A stretch of 64,000 nucleotides of DNA from an uncultured Piscinibacter sp. (lineage in GTDB: Bacteria; Pseudomonadota; Gammaproteobacteria; Burkholderiales; Burkholderiaceae_C), in contig NZ_CALFYO010000019.1 of NCBI RefSeq assembly GCF_937952055.1, forward strand, positions 62,001-126,000, written 5' to 3'. Shown piece after piece: positions 44,291 through 53,226 of this stretch. The position numbers and the translations under genes were made by a program. Numbering within the stretch: the first letter of the stretch is position 1; every line of letters begins with the position of its first letter. The notes under the pieces are model-generated. The model was not told the DNA's origin and did no database searches. It saw nothing but the letters and a program-made list of their open reading frames with translations.

Positions 44291-45187
44291 TCAGCCGCCC
44301 GATGCGGCCAGCCGTTCCTTGAGGAAGCGCACCAGTGTGCGCACCCGCTGCGGCAGGTGCTCGCGGCTGGGGTAGATGGCGAACACCTGGCGCGCCTCGG
44401 CGCGCCAGTCGTCCAGCGCGGTCTCGAGCCGGCCCTCGGCGATCTCGGTGCGCATCATCACGCGGGGCACCAGCCCCACGCCGACACCGCGCAGCATCGC
44501 GTCGATCAGCATCAGGCTGTTGTCGGCCCGGAAGCTGCCGTGCACCTCCACGACCTGCACGCCGCCGGGCCCGTCGAACTGCCAGCGCGTGGCGTCGCTG
44601 CCGAGCAGGTAGGGCAGGCAGTTGTGCGCCGCCAGGCCCGACGGATGATCGGGCTTGCCGTGCCGGCGCCAGTAGTCGGGCGCAGCGGCCACCACGCGCT
44701 GCATCGCCATCAACGGCACCGCGATCAGCGACGAGTCGCCGAGCTGAGCCTGGCCGCGCAGCGCCACGTCGATGCCATCGCGCACCATGTCGACGGGCCG
44801 GTCCGACAGCCGCAGTTCGAGCTCGATGTCCGGATGCGCCGCCTGGAAGGCGTGCAGGTGATCCTTGAGGAAGGACAGCGTGAGCGACACCGGCACCGCC
44901 AGCACGAGCCGGCCGGAGAGCTCGCCGTGGGCAGCGCGGATCGCGCCCAGCGTACGCTCGGTGTCGTCGAGCACGCGCCGGCAGTACGCATAGAAGCGCT
45001 CACCGGCCTCGGTGAGCTGCATGCGCCGCGTGGTGCGGGCGAGCAGGCGGCTGCCCGTCCACTCCTCGAGGTGCTGGATGGTCTTGCTGACCATCGATGG
45101 CGAGCAGTCGAGGTCGCGCGCCGCGGCAGCGAACCCGCCGGTCTCGACGACGCGGCAGAAGCATTGCAGGGCCAGGTGTCGGTCCAT
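44291..45187 (-). CDS. LysR-family transcription regulator
   Basis: 298 residues. The N-terminal helix-turn-helix is ALQCFCRVVETGGFAAAARD and CSPSMVSKTIQHLEEWTGSR, with LLARTTRRMQLTEAGERFYA after it, as in the aromatic/quinone-responsive LysR group near wrbA and pirin genes. The ligand domain follows. The start at 45187 is backed by AGGAGACC. It is convergent with wrbA. It may control the exporter-pirin-wrbA genes, though it is not divergent from them. Confidence 0.9.
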   Translation of the reverse strand: MDRHLALQCFCRVVETGGFAAAARDLDCSPSMVSKTIQHLEEWTGSRLLARTTRRMQLTEAGERFYAYCRRVLDDTERTLGAIRAAHGELSGRLVLAVPVSLTLSFLKDHLHAFQAAHPDIELELRLSDRPVDMVRDGIDVALRGQAQLGDSSLIAVPLMAMQRVVAAAPDYWRRHGKPDHPSGLAAHNCLPYLLGSDATRWQFDGPGGVQVVEVHGSFRADNSLMLIDAMLRGVGVGLVPRVMMRTEIAEGRLETALDDWRAEARQVFAIYPSREHLPQRVRTLVRFLKERLAASGG

Positions 45188-45321
45188 GGGTCTCCTGAGG
45201 GATGGCGTGGCGGCGACGATAGGGCACGGCAGCGGCAGGGTCGGCCGGAATGTCACTTGACCCGGTCTCGGCAGCAGACACCAGACTGGGTTTTCCCATC
45301 CCACCCTTCCGAGGAGAACCG

Positions 45322-45510
45322 ATGAACGAGTTCCAGCCTCGCGAAATGGCCTGCGGCCACTGCGCCGGCAGTCGGGCTCGGGCCCCCCAGGAGGCCGATC
45401 CCGGCTGCACGATCGAGATCGACCTGAAGGCATAGACCGTGCGCGTGCACGGAAGCGGGACGCGCGACGCCCTGGTCGAGGCGCTCACCGATGCCTGCCA
45501 GGCGCCCGCC
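45322..45510 (+). pseudogene. CopZ-like HMA metal chaperone, split by a nonsense codon
   Basis: The first 37 codons (from ATG 45322, with GAGGAGA upstream) read MNEFQPREMACGHCAGS and RARAPQEADPGCTIEIDLKA. This is the first half of a heavy-metal-associated domain with the metal motif M-A-C-G-H-C. A TAG follows at 45433-45435, and the same frame then reads TVRVHGSGTRDALVEALTDA and CQAP, the second half of the domain (family: K-TVRV...L..AL..AGY.P). So a single nonsense change splits an otherwise good copper-chaperone gene; the natural stop also seems lost. The frame could be functional only with read-through. It lies near cueR. Confidence 0.75.
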
Positions 45511-45647
45511 CGTTGCCCGTGCCCGCACAGTCGTGGGCAGGTGCTGCTGCTCGGCCGTCATGCCGGAAGGGACGCCGCCCGCCGGCCGCGGCGCAGCCTG
45601 GTGCGCATCGAACCCTGCGCCGGCACCCGCCTGGACCGCGCGCGTCG

Positions 45648-45893
45648 TCAGCCGGGCGTCGTGTCTCGCGCGACGGGCGCGGAGGTGGACGACCGCGTCG
45701 TCACGTTCGGCTTCGTTGCGCCCGCCTGGCCGGCCGAACTGACGCCAGCGTCGGGTTGCCGATCGGCGATGGCATCGATGCGCAGCACGACGGCCACCCA
45801 GGCCAGCACCACCAGCACCCCGAGTGCCGCCTCGACGAGGGGGCCGAGCCGGCGCGAGCGCGGCATGCGCGGCGAGACTCGTGGGTCGCTCAT
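45648..45893 (-). CDS. Small single-pass membrane protein
   Basis: 81 residues with one hydrophobic helix (about 17-35, LVEAALGVLVVLAWVAVVLR) after a basic N-terminus, and a polar C-terminus. No clear family. It lies 32 bp downstream of the DUF4396 gene on the same strand, so co-transcription is likely. It could be chance coding, as GC-rich DNA gives many open frames. Confidence 0.45.
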   Translation of the reverse strand: MSDPRVSPRMPRSRRLGPLVEAALGVLVVLAWVAVVLRIDAIADRQPDAGVSSAGQAGATKPNVTTRSSTSAPVARDTTPG

Positions 45894-45925
45894 CGCCAGG
45901 CCCCTGCACCTTCCCGCCACGGCGT

Positions 45926-46450
45926 TCAGCCGTGGTCGTGGTGGCGGTGCACCAGCGCGTGGCCGCGACCGCGCGAGAGCAGCCACGCGTTCAGCGGCCA
46001 GGCCGCCAGCAGCGCGACCGCCAATGCGAAGGCCATCGAGCCCCAGAACAGCGGCGATGTCAGCGAGGCATCCATCGCCCCCGGCACCAGCCACATCACG
46101 CCGTTGTCGACGATTTCCATGACGGCGATGGACGCGGTGTCGGCGGCCAGCGCCAGCCGCGCCGCGTCGCGCCACGGCATGCCCTGCCGGCGCATCGGCA
46201 CGATGGTGAAGGCGTAGCCGAATCCGAACGCGAGGGCGACCGCCAGTGCGATCGTCGCCACGTTGCCCCAGCCCAGCGCGGTGCCGATCACGAGGCCGAG
46301 CACCTCGCCGACCGCACAGCCCATCAGACAGTGCAAGGTCGCGAAGAAGGCCTGGCGGGCGAGTCCCGGGGGGTGGCCCGACGCCGCAGCGCGGGCAGGC
46401 GTCGCCGCGTGCCCGTGCTGGTGGTGGTGGGAAAGCTGCGCGGTGCTCAT
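45926..46450 (-). CDS. DUF4396 membrane protein, His-rich
   Basis: 174 residues. The N-terminus is His-rich (LSHHHQHGHAATPA) and the C-terminus again (HALVHRHHDHG), a sign of metal binding. The middle has four hydrophobic helices with the DUF4396 core: FFATLHCLMGCAVGEVLGLV, GFGYAFTIVPMRRQGMPWRD and ALAADTASIAVMEIVDNGVM. A perfect CueR-type dyad (46494-46516) sits just upstream, and cueR is divergent, so the gene is probably metal-induced. Function in copper handling is inferred, not shown. Confidence 0.85.
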   Translation of the reverse strand: MSTAQLSHHHQHGHAATPARAAASGHPPGLARQAFFATLHCLMGCAVGEVLGLVIGTALGWGNVATIALAVALAFGFGYAFTIVPMRRQGMPWRDAARLALAADTASIAVMEIVDNGVMWLVPGAMDASLTSPLFWGSMAFALAVALLAAWPLNAWLLSRGRGHALVHRHHDHG

Positions 46451-46493
46451 CGGGGTCTCCTCTCCGCCGGGGTTGCGGGTGAGAACCAGTCTC

Positions 46494-46516
46494 GACCTTC
46501 CCACGGCGAGAAGGTC
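46494..46516 (-). promoter_or_regulatory. CueR-type operator upstream of DUF4396
   Basis: Perfect 6-bp inverted repeat GACCTT / AAGGTC with an 11-base gap. On the minus strand it reads CTTGACCTTC ... AAGGTC, close to the known CueR promoter pattern. Confidence 0.7.
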
Positions 46517-46587
46517 AAGCGCCGGCGCGCGCCCCCCTGGCGCTGGCGGACTCGCCGCCAATCCAGGTCGGCATCAGGGCCAACCGG

Positions 46588-46610
46588 CTTGACTTTCACA
46601 CGATGTCAAG
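46588..46610 (+). promoter_or_regulatory. CueR-type operator upstream of cueR
   Basis: Perfect inverted repeat CTTGAC / GTCAAG with an 11-base gap, 43 bases before the cueR start; autoregulation is likely. Confidence 0.7.
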
Positions 46611-46653
46611 GTTAAGAGTGCGCGCCAGCGTTCCCCTTGCCCCAGGAGGCCCC

Positions 46654-47223
46654 ATGCACCGTCAACTGAACATCGGCGAAGCGGCCGAGGCCGCCGGCGT
46701 CTCGGCGAAGATGATCCGCCACTACGAACAGATCGGCCTGCTGCCCGCCGCGGCACGCACCGACTCCGGCTACCGCCAGTACGGCGAGCGCGACGTCTCC
46801 ATCCTGCGCTTCATCCGCCAGTCGCGCCAGCTGGGTTTCTCGATCGAGCGCATCGCGGAACTGCTCGGGCTGTGGAGCCGGCAGGACCGCCCGAGCCGCG
46901 ACGTGAAGGCGCTGGCGCAGGCCCACCTCGACGAGCTGCAACGCAAGATGCTGGAGCTCGCGCAGATGCAGGAGGCGCTGGCCGCGCTGGTGGGTCGCTG
47001 CCAGGGCGACGACGCCCCGCACTGCAGCATCCTCGCCGGCCTCGCCGCCAGCAGCCCCGAAGCGCCGGAGCCCGGCGCGGTGGGCGGCAAGCCGCTGCGC
47101 CGGCCGGTCGCGAAGGCCGGCGCGGCGAGGGGCGCTGCGAAGGTCGAAGCGCGCGCCGAGTCGGCCACGCACCTCGACCTGATGGCGTGGACGCGCCACC
47201 TGCACACGCCCGGCCATCACTGA
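46654..47223 (+). CDS. cueR: Copper-responsive MerR-family activator CueR
   Basis: 189 residues. The N-terminal helix-turn-helix is LNIGEAAEAAGVSAKMIRHY with EQIGLLPAAARTDSGYRQYG. The metal loop CQGDDAPHCSIL has the two Cys in the C-x7-C form of Cu(I)/Ag(I)-sensing CueR. The C-terminus extends about 50 residues beyond a normal CueR (about 135 residues), with an Ala/Arg/Lys-rich stretch and a His-containing tail (WTRHLHTPGHH). The ATG at 46654 follows an AGGAGG site. Its last bases overlap the 3' end of the efflux gene on the other strand by 7 bp. Confidence 0.9.
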   Translation: MHRQLNIGEAAEAAGVSAKMIRHYEQIGLLPAAARTDSGYRQYGERDVSILRFIRQSRQLGFSIERIAELLGLWSRQDRPSRDVKALAQAHLDELQRKMLELAQMQEALAALVGRCQGDDAPHCSILAGLAASSPEAPEPGAVGGKPLRRPVAKAGAARGAAKVEARAESATHLDLMAWTRHLHTPGHH

Positions 47224-48665
47224 CGCCCCGCGTCCGCCATGGCGGACGCGGCACCGGCCTCGCCTTCCGGCAGGAAGCGCGCGCCCAGCGCGCGCTGCAG
47301 CGCCACCAGCTGCTGGCGCTGCGTGGTGTGTGCCGCGGCCAGACCCAGCGCCGCCTGCTGTGCGCCGCGCTGGGCATCGAGCAACTCCAGCAGGTCGGAC
47401 GCTCCGGCCGCGTAGCGCGTGCGCGCCAGCCGCTCGGCCGTGGCCGCATGGCGTGAACGCTCCTGCAAGGCCGTGAGGCGGCGCTGCCCCTCGGCCACCT
47501 GCACCAGCGCCGACTCCACCTCCTCGCTGGCCAGCAGCACGCGCTGGCGGTAGGCGAGCAGCGCCTCGCGCTGTTCGGCGCGCGCGGCCGCGAGGCGTGA
47601 CTCGATGCGGGCATGGTCGAGCACCGGCCACGACAGGCTGGGCGCCACGAACCAAGCGGCGCTGCCGCCCGAGCCCAGCGCCGCCAGCGAGCCGGCCACC
47701 GTGCCGATCGCTCCGGCGACCGACAGGCGCGGCAGCCACTCGGCACGAACCGCCTCCACATCGAGCGAGAGCGCGCGCAGCCGCGCCTCGGCGGCGCGCA
47801 GGTCGGGGCGGGACTGCGCCCACTGCGCCGGCGCGGGCAGGCGCAGCGCCACCGGCCGGGCCTCGCTCGCGGTGGCCGCCGGCGCGTCGAACGCCGAGGG
47901 CGACTGACCGAGCAGCACCGCCAGCCGGTGCACGGCCACCACCGCTGCCGTCTCGTGCGCGGGCAGCTCGGCCTCGGCAGCCGCCAGCTCGGCGCGTGCG
48001 CGGGCGTCGTCCAGCGGCGCCGAGTGGCCCACGGCCACGCGGCGCTGCACCAGCGCCAGCGTGGCGCGGCGGTTCTCGATCACGGACCGCGTCAGGCGTG
48101 CCTGCTCGCGCGCACCTTCGAGGGCGAACCAGGCCTGCGCGATCTCGCCGGTCACCGCGAGACGCAGCGCCTCGGCGTCCGAGGCCACCGCCTCGCTGCG
48201 CGCCTGCGCCGCGCGGGCGGCGCTGCGCAGCCGTCCAAACAGGTCGAGCTCCCAGCTCAACCCCAGCGAGGCCGAGGCCGTGTCGCCGCGGCGCGCGTCG
48301 CGGTCCAGCCCCGGTGCCTCGACCTCGGCGAGCTGCTGGGCGCGAGCGCCCACGCCCACGCCGCCGCTGGGGCCGAGGTCCGCACGCCGTCCGGCCGCGA
48401 GCGCGCGCGAGCGCTGCACGCGCTGCGCGGCCTGCTGCAGGTCGAGGTTCGCGGACAACCCCTGTGCCACCAGCGCGTCCAGCGCCGGATCGCCGAAGAC
48501 AGTCCACCAGTCGGGCTGTGCGCGCTGCCCGGTCTCGACACCGTGGGCCTGCGCGAAGCGCACCGGTGTGTCGGGCGCAGGCACCGGCTCGGCCGGCAGG
48601 CTGCCGCAGGCGGCGAGCAAGGCCGCCGCGGCCAGCGCCGTGAGGCGCATCGAAGTGATGTTCAT
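47217..48665 (-). CDS. NodT-type outer-membrane efflux lipoprotein
   Basis: 482 residues. The signal peptide ends in a lipobox (ALLAACGS). The TolC-like fold is seen in PDWWTVFGDPALDALVAQGL near the N-terminus, and in two repeats rich in helical coiled coil (LDLQQAAQRVQRSRALAAGR; LSWELDLFGRLRSAARAAQA, RRVAVGHSAPLDDARARAEL, SRPDLRAAEARL). It is the third gene of the RND operon, 12 bp after the pump, and forms the exit duct across the outer membrane. Confidence 0.94.
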   Translation of the reverse strand: MNITSMRLTALAAAALLAACGSLPAEPVPAPDTPVRFAQAHGVETGQRAQPDWWTVFGDPALDALVAQGLSANLDLQQAAQRVQRSRALAAGRRADLGPSGGVGVGARAQQLAEVEAPGLDRDARRGDTASASLGLSWELDLFGRLRSAARAAQARSEAVASDAEALRLAVTGEIAQAWFALEGAREQARLTRSVIENRRATLALVQRRVAVGHSAPLDDARARAELAAAEAELPAHETAAVVAVHRLAVLLGQSPSAFDAPAATASEARPVALRLPAPAQWAQSRPDLRAAEARLRALSLDVEAVRAEWLPRLSVAGAIGTVAGSLAALGSGGSAAWFVAPSLSWPVLDHARIESRLAAARAEQREALLAYRQRVLLASEEVESALVQVAEGQRRLTALQERSRHAATAERLARTRYAAGASDLLELLDAQRGAQQAALGLAAAHTTQRQQLVALQRALGARFLPEGEAGAASAMADAGRQ

Positions 48666-48677
48666 GGTCGGTTCCTT

Positions 48678-51600
48678 TCAGGCCGTCTCGGCGGGGGCCG
48701 CGGCGGCAGAGGTCGTGCCCGCCGCGGCGGCACGGCGGCGGCCCTGCAGCAACACGAAGAGCGCAGGGGTGAAGAGCAGTCCGGCGACGGTGACGGCCAG
48801 CATCCCGGCGAACACCGCGATGCCCACCGCGTGGCGCATCTCGGCGCCCGCGCCGCTGGCGAAGACCAGCGGCAGCACGCCCATCACGAAGGCCAGCGAC
48901 GTCATCACGATCGGGCGCAGGCGCAGCCGCGCCGCCTCCACCACCGCCTCGACCGCCGATGCGCCCTGCTGCTGGCGGCGGCGCGCGAACTCGACGATCA
49001 GGATCGCGTTCTTCGACGCCAAGCCGACCAGCACCACCAGGCCGATCTGCGTGAACAGGTTGTTGTCGCCGCCGGCGAGCCACACGCCGCCGAGCGCGCC
49101 CAGCAGCACCATCGGCACGATGGCCAGCACCGCCAGCGGCAGCGACCAGCTGCCGTAGGTGGCCGCGAGGATCAGGAACGCGAGCGCCACCGCGAGCGGG
49201 AACACCCACAGCCCGCCCGAGCCCTCGCGGATCTGCTGGTAGGTGAGGTCGGTCCACTCGTGGGCGAAGCCTTCGGGCAGCGCCCGCGCCAGGATTTCCT
49301 CCATCGCCGCCACCGCCTCGCCCGAGCTGACGCCCGGCGCGGGCATGCCGGACAGGTCGGCCGAGGCGAAGCCGTTGTAGCGGCTCACCGGGTCGGGGCC
49401 GGTGGTCGGCCGGCTCGTCACCAGCGCCGACAGCGGCACCATGCGCCCTTCGCCGTTGCGCGTCCACAGCCGGCCGACGGCCTCGGCGTCGGCGCGGAAC
49501 GGCGCGTCGGCCTGCACGTTGACCTGCCAGGCACGGCCGAGGAAGTTGAAGTCGTTCACGTAGAGCGAGCCGAGGTAGACCTGCAGCGCCTGGTAGACCG
49601 CCTCCAGCGGCACGCCCATGGCGAGCGCCTTCTCGCGGTCGACGTCCAGCGCGAGCTGCGGCACGCCGACCTGGTAGCCGGAGAACAGGCCGACCAGGCG
49701 CGTGTCCTTGGCCGCCTCGGCCATCACCGCGCCGAGCGCGGCGTTGAGGGCCTCGTGGCCCTGCTGGCGGCGGTCCTGGATCTGCAGCTTGAAGCCGCCG
49801 GCCTGGCCGAGGCCGGGCACCGGGGGCGGCGGAAACATCGCGATGAAGGCTTCGTCGATGGCGCCGAGCTTGCCGTTCAGCGCCCCGGCGATCGCGCCGG
49901 CGGCCAGCGAGGCGTCGCGGCGCTGCTCGAAGGGGTCGAGCATGGTGAAGATCACCGCCGTGTTCGGGCTGTTGACGAAGCCGTTGATCGAGATGCCCGG
50001 GAAAGCGACCACGCTCTCCACGCCCGGCTGGGCCAGCGCGATGCGCGTGATCTCCTTCGTCACCGCCTCGGTGCGGTCGAGCGAGGCGCCGGGCGGCAGC
50101 TGCACGATGCCGACGAGGTAGTACTTGTCCTGCGCGGGCACGAAGCCGGCGGGCACGCTGCGGAAGCTCCACAGGGCCGCCGAGGCGAGTACCGCGTACA
50201 GCAGCATCAGGCGCAGGCTGCGCTTCACGCCCGCGCGGGTCAGCACCGCGTAGCGTTCGGCGGCGCGCTCGAAGGCGCGGTTGAAGCCGCCGAAGAAGCG
50301 CTGCAGCGCACCCGTGCCGCCGGCCGCGTGAGGCCGCAGCCACATCGCCGAGAGCGCCGGGCTGAGCGTCAGCGAGTTGAGTGCCGACAGCACCGTCGAG
50401 ATGGCGATGGTCATCGCGAACTGGCGGTAGAACTGCCCCGACAGGCCGCCCATGAAGGCGGTGGGGATGAACACCGCGGCAAGCACGGCGGTGATGGCCA
50501 GGATCGGCCCGGTCACCTCCTTCATCGCCGCCAGCGCGGCTTCGCGCGGCGCCAGGCCGCGCGCCAGGTGGCGCTCGACGTTCTCCACCACCACGATGGC
50601 GTCGTCGACGACGATGCCGATGGACAGCACGAGGCCGAACAGGCTCAGCGTGTTGAGCGTGAAGCCGGCCACGTGCATCACCGCCAGCGTGCCGATCAGC
50701 GACACCGGCACGGCGGCGATCGGGATCAGCGACGCACGCCAGCTCTGCAGGAACAGCAGCACGACGAGCACCACCAGCACCATCGCCTCGACGAGCGTCT
50801 GCACGACGTTGCCGATCGAGGCCTTCACGAACAGCGTGGGGTCGTAGGCGATGCGGTGCGCGATGTCCTGCGGGAACGATGCCTGCAGCTTCGCCATCTC
50901 GGCGCGCACGGCGGCGGCCACCTCGACGGCGCTGGAGGCCGGGTCCTGCACGATCTGGATGCCGACCGCGGGCTGACCGTCGAGCAGGCTGCGCAGCGAG
51001 TACGAGCTGGCGCCGAGCTCGACGCGCGCCACGTCCTTCAGGCGCAGCTGCTCGCCGCTCGCGCCGCTTCGCAGCACGATCTCGCCGAAGGCCTCGGGCG
51101 AGGCAAGGCGGCCGGCCACGGTCAGCGGCAGCTGGTGCGCGCTGCGCGCATCGGGCTGCTGGCCCACTGAGCCAGCGGCCACCTGCAGGTTCTGCGCGCG
51201 GATGGCGTCGACCACGTCGCCAGCCGCGAGGCCGCGCGCCGCCATGCGATCGGGGTCGAGCCAGACGCGCAGGCTGTAGTCGCCCGCGCCCCACACCACC
51301 ACCTTGCTGACGCCGGGCACGCGCAGCAGCGCGTCGCGCACGTTCAGCTGCGCGAAGTTCGACAGGTGCAGCAGGTCGTAGCGAGCGTTCGGCGAGGTGA
51401 GGTGCACCACCATCAGCATGTCGGGGGCCACCGTTTCGCTGACCACGCCGAGCTTCTGCACCTCGGCGGGCAGGCGCGGCAGCGCACGCGCGACGCGGTT
51501 CTGTGCGTCGGTCTCGGCGCGCGCCGGGTCGGTGTCGGCGCCGAAGGTCAGCGTGAGCAGGTAGCGCCCGTCGCCGGAGGCGTTGGAGCTCATGTACTGC

Positions 51601-51833
51601 AGCCCCGGCAGGCCGGTCAGCTCGGTCTCCAGCGGCGTGGCCACGGTGTCGGCGATGACCTGCGGGTTGGCGCCGGGGTAGGCCGCCCGCACCTGCACCG
51701 TGGTGGGCATCACGTTCGGGTATTCGGTCAGCGGCAGCTTGCCCATGGCCAGCGCGCCGGCCAGCAGCAGCATGAGCGACAGCACGATCGCGACGATCGG
51801 CCGGTCGACGAAGAGTCTCGCGAGGCGGTTCAT
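48678..51833 (-). CDS. RND efflux pump, HAE1 (MexF/AcrB-like) inner-membrane transporter
   Basis: 1051 residues from the ATG at 51833 (MNRLARLFVDRPIVAIVLSL). It has twelve helices in two halves, each with a large periplasmic loop. The proton-relay acidic pair is in SIGIVVDDAIVVVENVERHL on helix 4. Other hallmarks are GLPGLQYMSSNASGDGRYLL, FSGYQVGVPQLALDVDREKA and GLASKNAILIVEFARRRQQQ. The sequence is of the hydrophobic/amphiphilic drug type (HAE1), not the CusA metal type, yet the operon carries a CueR-like promoter site at 53087. With its adaptor and outer-membrane partner it exports from periplasm or membrane to the outside. Confidence 0.95.
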   Translation of the reverse strand: MNRLARLFVDRPIVAIVLSLMLLLAGALAMGKLPLTEYPNVMPTTVQVRAAYPGANPQVIADTVATPLETELTGLPGLQYMSSNASGDGRYLLTLTFGADTDPARAETDAQNRVARALPRLPAEVQKLGVVSETVAPDMLMVVHLTSPNARYDLLHLSNFAQLNVRDALLRVPGVSKVVVWGAGDYSLRVWLDPDRMAARGLAAGDVVDAIRAQNLQVAAGSVGQQPDARSAHQLPLTVAGRLASPEAFGEIVLRSGASGEQLRLKDVARVELGASSYSLRSLLDGQPAVGIQIVQDPASSAVEVAAAVRAEMAKLQASFPQDIAHRIAYDPTLFVKASIGNVVQTLVEAMVLVVLVVLLFLQSWRASLIPIAAVPVSLIGTLAVMHVAGFTLNTLSLFGLVLSIGIVVDDAIVVVENVERHLARGLAPREAALAAMKEVTGPILAITAVLAAVFIPTAFMGGLSGQFYRQFAMTIAISTVLSALNSLTLSPALSAMWLRPHAAGGTGALQRFFGGFNRAFERAAERYAVLTRAGVKRSLRLMLLYAVLASAALWSFRSVPAGFVPAQDKYYLVGIVQLPPGASLDRTEAVTKEITRIALAQPGVESVVAFPGISINGFVNSPNTAVIFTMLDPFEQRRDASLAAGAIAGALNGKLGAIDEAFIAMFPPPPVPGLGQAGGFKLQIQDRRQQGHEALNAALGAVMAEAAKDTRLVGLFSGYQVGVPQLALDVDREKALAMGVPLEAVYQALQVYLGSLYVNDFNFLGRAWQVNVQADAPFRADAEAVGRLWTRNGEGRMVPLSALVTSRPTTGPDPVSRYNGFASADLSGMPAPGVSSGEAVAAMEEILARALPEGFAHEWTDLTYQQIREGSGGLWVFPLAVALAFLILAATYGSWSLPLAVLAIVPMVLLGALGGVWLAGGDNNLFTQIGLVVLVGLASKNAILIVEFARRRQQQGASAVEAVVEAARLRLRPIVMTSLAFVMGVLPLVFASGAGAEMRHAVGIAVFAGMLAVTVAGLLFTPALFVLLQGRRRAAAAGTTSAAAAPAETA

Positions 51834-51843
51834 GGCATGCCCC

Positions 51844-53049
51844 TCACGAGCGCGCCGGCGCGGACGCCTGCGCCTGCGACGGGTCGGCCCCATGCTGCGC
51901 GCGCACCGTCATGCCGGGTCGCACGCGCATCAGGCCGGAGACGATTACCAGCTCGCCCTCGCGCAACCCGCCCGTCACCAGGCGATGATCGGCATGCGCC
52001 TCGCCGACCGTGACGGCGCGGTACTCCACCACGCCATCGGCGCCCACCACCAGCACGTAGCGCTGGCCCTGGTCGGTGCCGACCGCCTTGTCCGGCACCA
52101 TCAGCGCCGGCTGGGTCTGGCCGGTGACCAGCTGCACGCGCACGTACTGGCCCGGGATCAGCGAGGGCTGCGGCGCGTCGACGCGCGCGCGCAGCCGCAG
52201 CGTGCCGGTGGCGGCGTCGATGGAGTGGTCCGCGAAGTCGATCGGCGCCTGCAGCATCTCGCGTGGGCCGTCGCCGTCGAGGATGCGCGCCTTCCAGCCG
52301 CGCGCCGCGCCAGGGGTGCCCAGGCGGTGCAGCACGGCACGATCGGACACGTCGAAATGCACGTGCAGCGGCGCGGTGGACACCAGCGTGGCCAGCGCCG
52401 GCGCGCCGGGGCCGGCGGCGACGACGTTGCCTGCCGTGACCAGCGCACGGCCGACGCGCCCGCCGATGGGTGCGCGCACCAGCGTGAACTCGCGTTCCAG
52501 CTGCGCCGTCTGCAGCGCGGCCTCGGCCGCCGCGCGGCGCGCCTGCGCTTCTGCCTGCGCGGCGTCGCGGCGCTCGCGCTCCTCGGCGGCGATCGCCTGC
52601 TCTTCCTGCAGCTGTCGGGCGCGCTCGGCTTCCGAGGCCGCGAGCGCCTCGCGTGCACGGGCGAGCTGAAGCTCGGCACGTGCCCGAGACAGTGCCGCGT
52701 CGAAGGGGCGAGGATCGATCTGGAACAGCGGCTGACCGGCGCGAACGACGTCGCCCTCGCGGAACAGCACGGCCTCGATCGGGCCGGCCACGCGTGGGCG
52801 GATCTCGACGCGCTCGGCGGCCTCGACGCGCGCCACCTGCACGGGGCCGCGCTCGATGTCGCTGCGCATCACACGCGCCACCGGCACGCCCGGGGGTTCG
52901 GCCGTCGCGGGGGCGGCTAACGCTTCGGGCACGGCCGGCTGGCACGCAACGAGAAAGGCCGCCGCGGCGGCGGCCACGGCAGCGACTGCCAGCGTGCGCG
53001 GCAGGGCCTGGCGCCGCGTGGCAGGAGTGGGGTTCGGCAAAGGCTTCAT
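51844..53049 (-). CDS. RND periplasmic adaptor (membrane fusion) lipoprotein
   Basis: 401 residues. The leader ends in a lipobox (AFLVACQP), so the protein is anchored in the inner membrane. The adaptor domains follow: EIRPRVAGPIEAVLFREGDV with VRAGQPLFQIDPRPFDAALS (lipoyl-like), a helical hairpin rich in Ala/Glu (about 115-180), REFTLVRAPIGGRVGRALVT, and the barrel LVSTAPLHVHFDVSDRAVL. It is the first gene of the three-gene operon, 10 bp ahead of the pump gene. Confidence 0.94.
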   Translation of the reverse strand: MKPLPNPTPATRRQALPRTLAVAAVAAAAAAFLVACQPAVPEALAAPATAEPPGVPVARVMRSDIERGPVQVARVEAAERVEIRPRVAGPIEAVLFREGDVVRAGQPLFQIDPRPFDAALSRARAELQLARAREALAASEAERARQLQEEQAIAAEERERRDAAQAEAQARRAAAEAALQTAQLEREFTLVRAPIGGRVGRALVTAGNVVAAGPGAPALATLVSTAPLHVHFDVSDRAVLHRLGTPGAARGWKARILDGDGPREMLQAPIDFADHSIDAATGTLRLRARVDAPQPSLIPGQYVRVQLVTGQTQPALMVPDKAVGTDQGQRYVLVVGADGVVEYRAVTVGEAHADHRLVTGGLREGELVIVSGLMRVRPGMTVRAQHGADPSQAQASAPARS

Positions 53050-53086
53050 GGACGGTTCCTCCAGGGATGTGCCGCCATGCTCGTCT

Positions 53087-53107
53087 TTGACGCCGTGGCA
53101 AGGTCAA
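53087..53107 (-). promoter_or_regulatory. CueR-type operator upstream of the RND operon
   Basis: TTGAC / GTCAA with an 11-base gap, 38 bases upstream of the adaptor start. On the minus strand it reads CTTGACCTTGCCACGGC then GTCAA, close to the CueR promoter pattern. Confidence 0.65.
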
Positions 53108-53226
53108 GCGGGCGCCGCCGCCGCCGCTGCTGTTGCGTCAACGCGGATCGTTGCCGCGCTCGATGTCGACCGTCTCGATCCAGCGGCTCCGTCGATCGAA
53201 GTGATCCGCGCCCTCGGGCGCGCAGG

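Noticed and set aside
45439..46122. A 227-residue plus-strand frame starting MRVHGSGTRDAL.
   Set aside because: Its first 25 residues are the second half of the split HMA domain; the rest is antisense to the small membrane protein and DUF4396 genes and has no domain.
47613..51170. A 1185-residue open frame on the plus strand opposite the RND operon.
   Set aside because: Antisense to two clear genes with strong family matches; Arg/His/Gln-rich composition typical of antisense frames.
46612..51294. A 1560-residue open frame on the minus strand.
   Set aside because: It lies out of frame over cueR and the RND operon, reads Arg/Ala/Gly-rich filler and has no domain; it is a shadow of high-GC genes.
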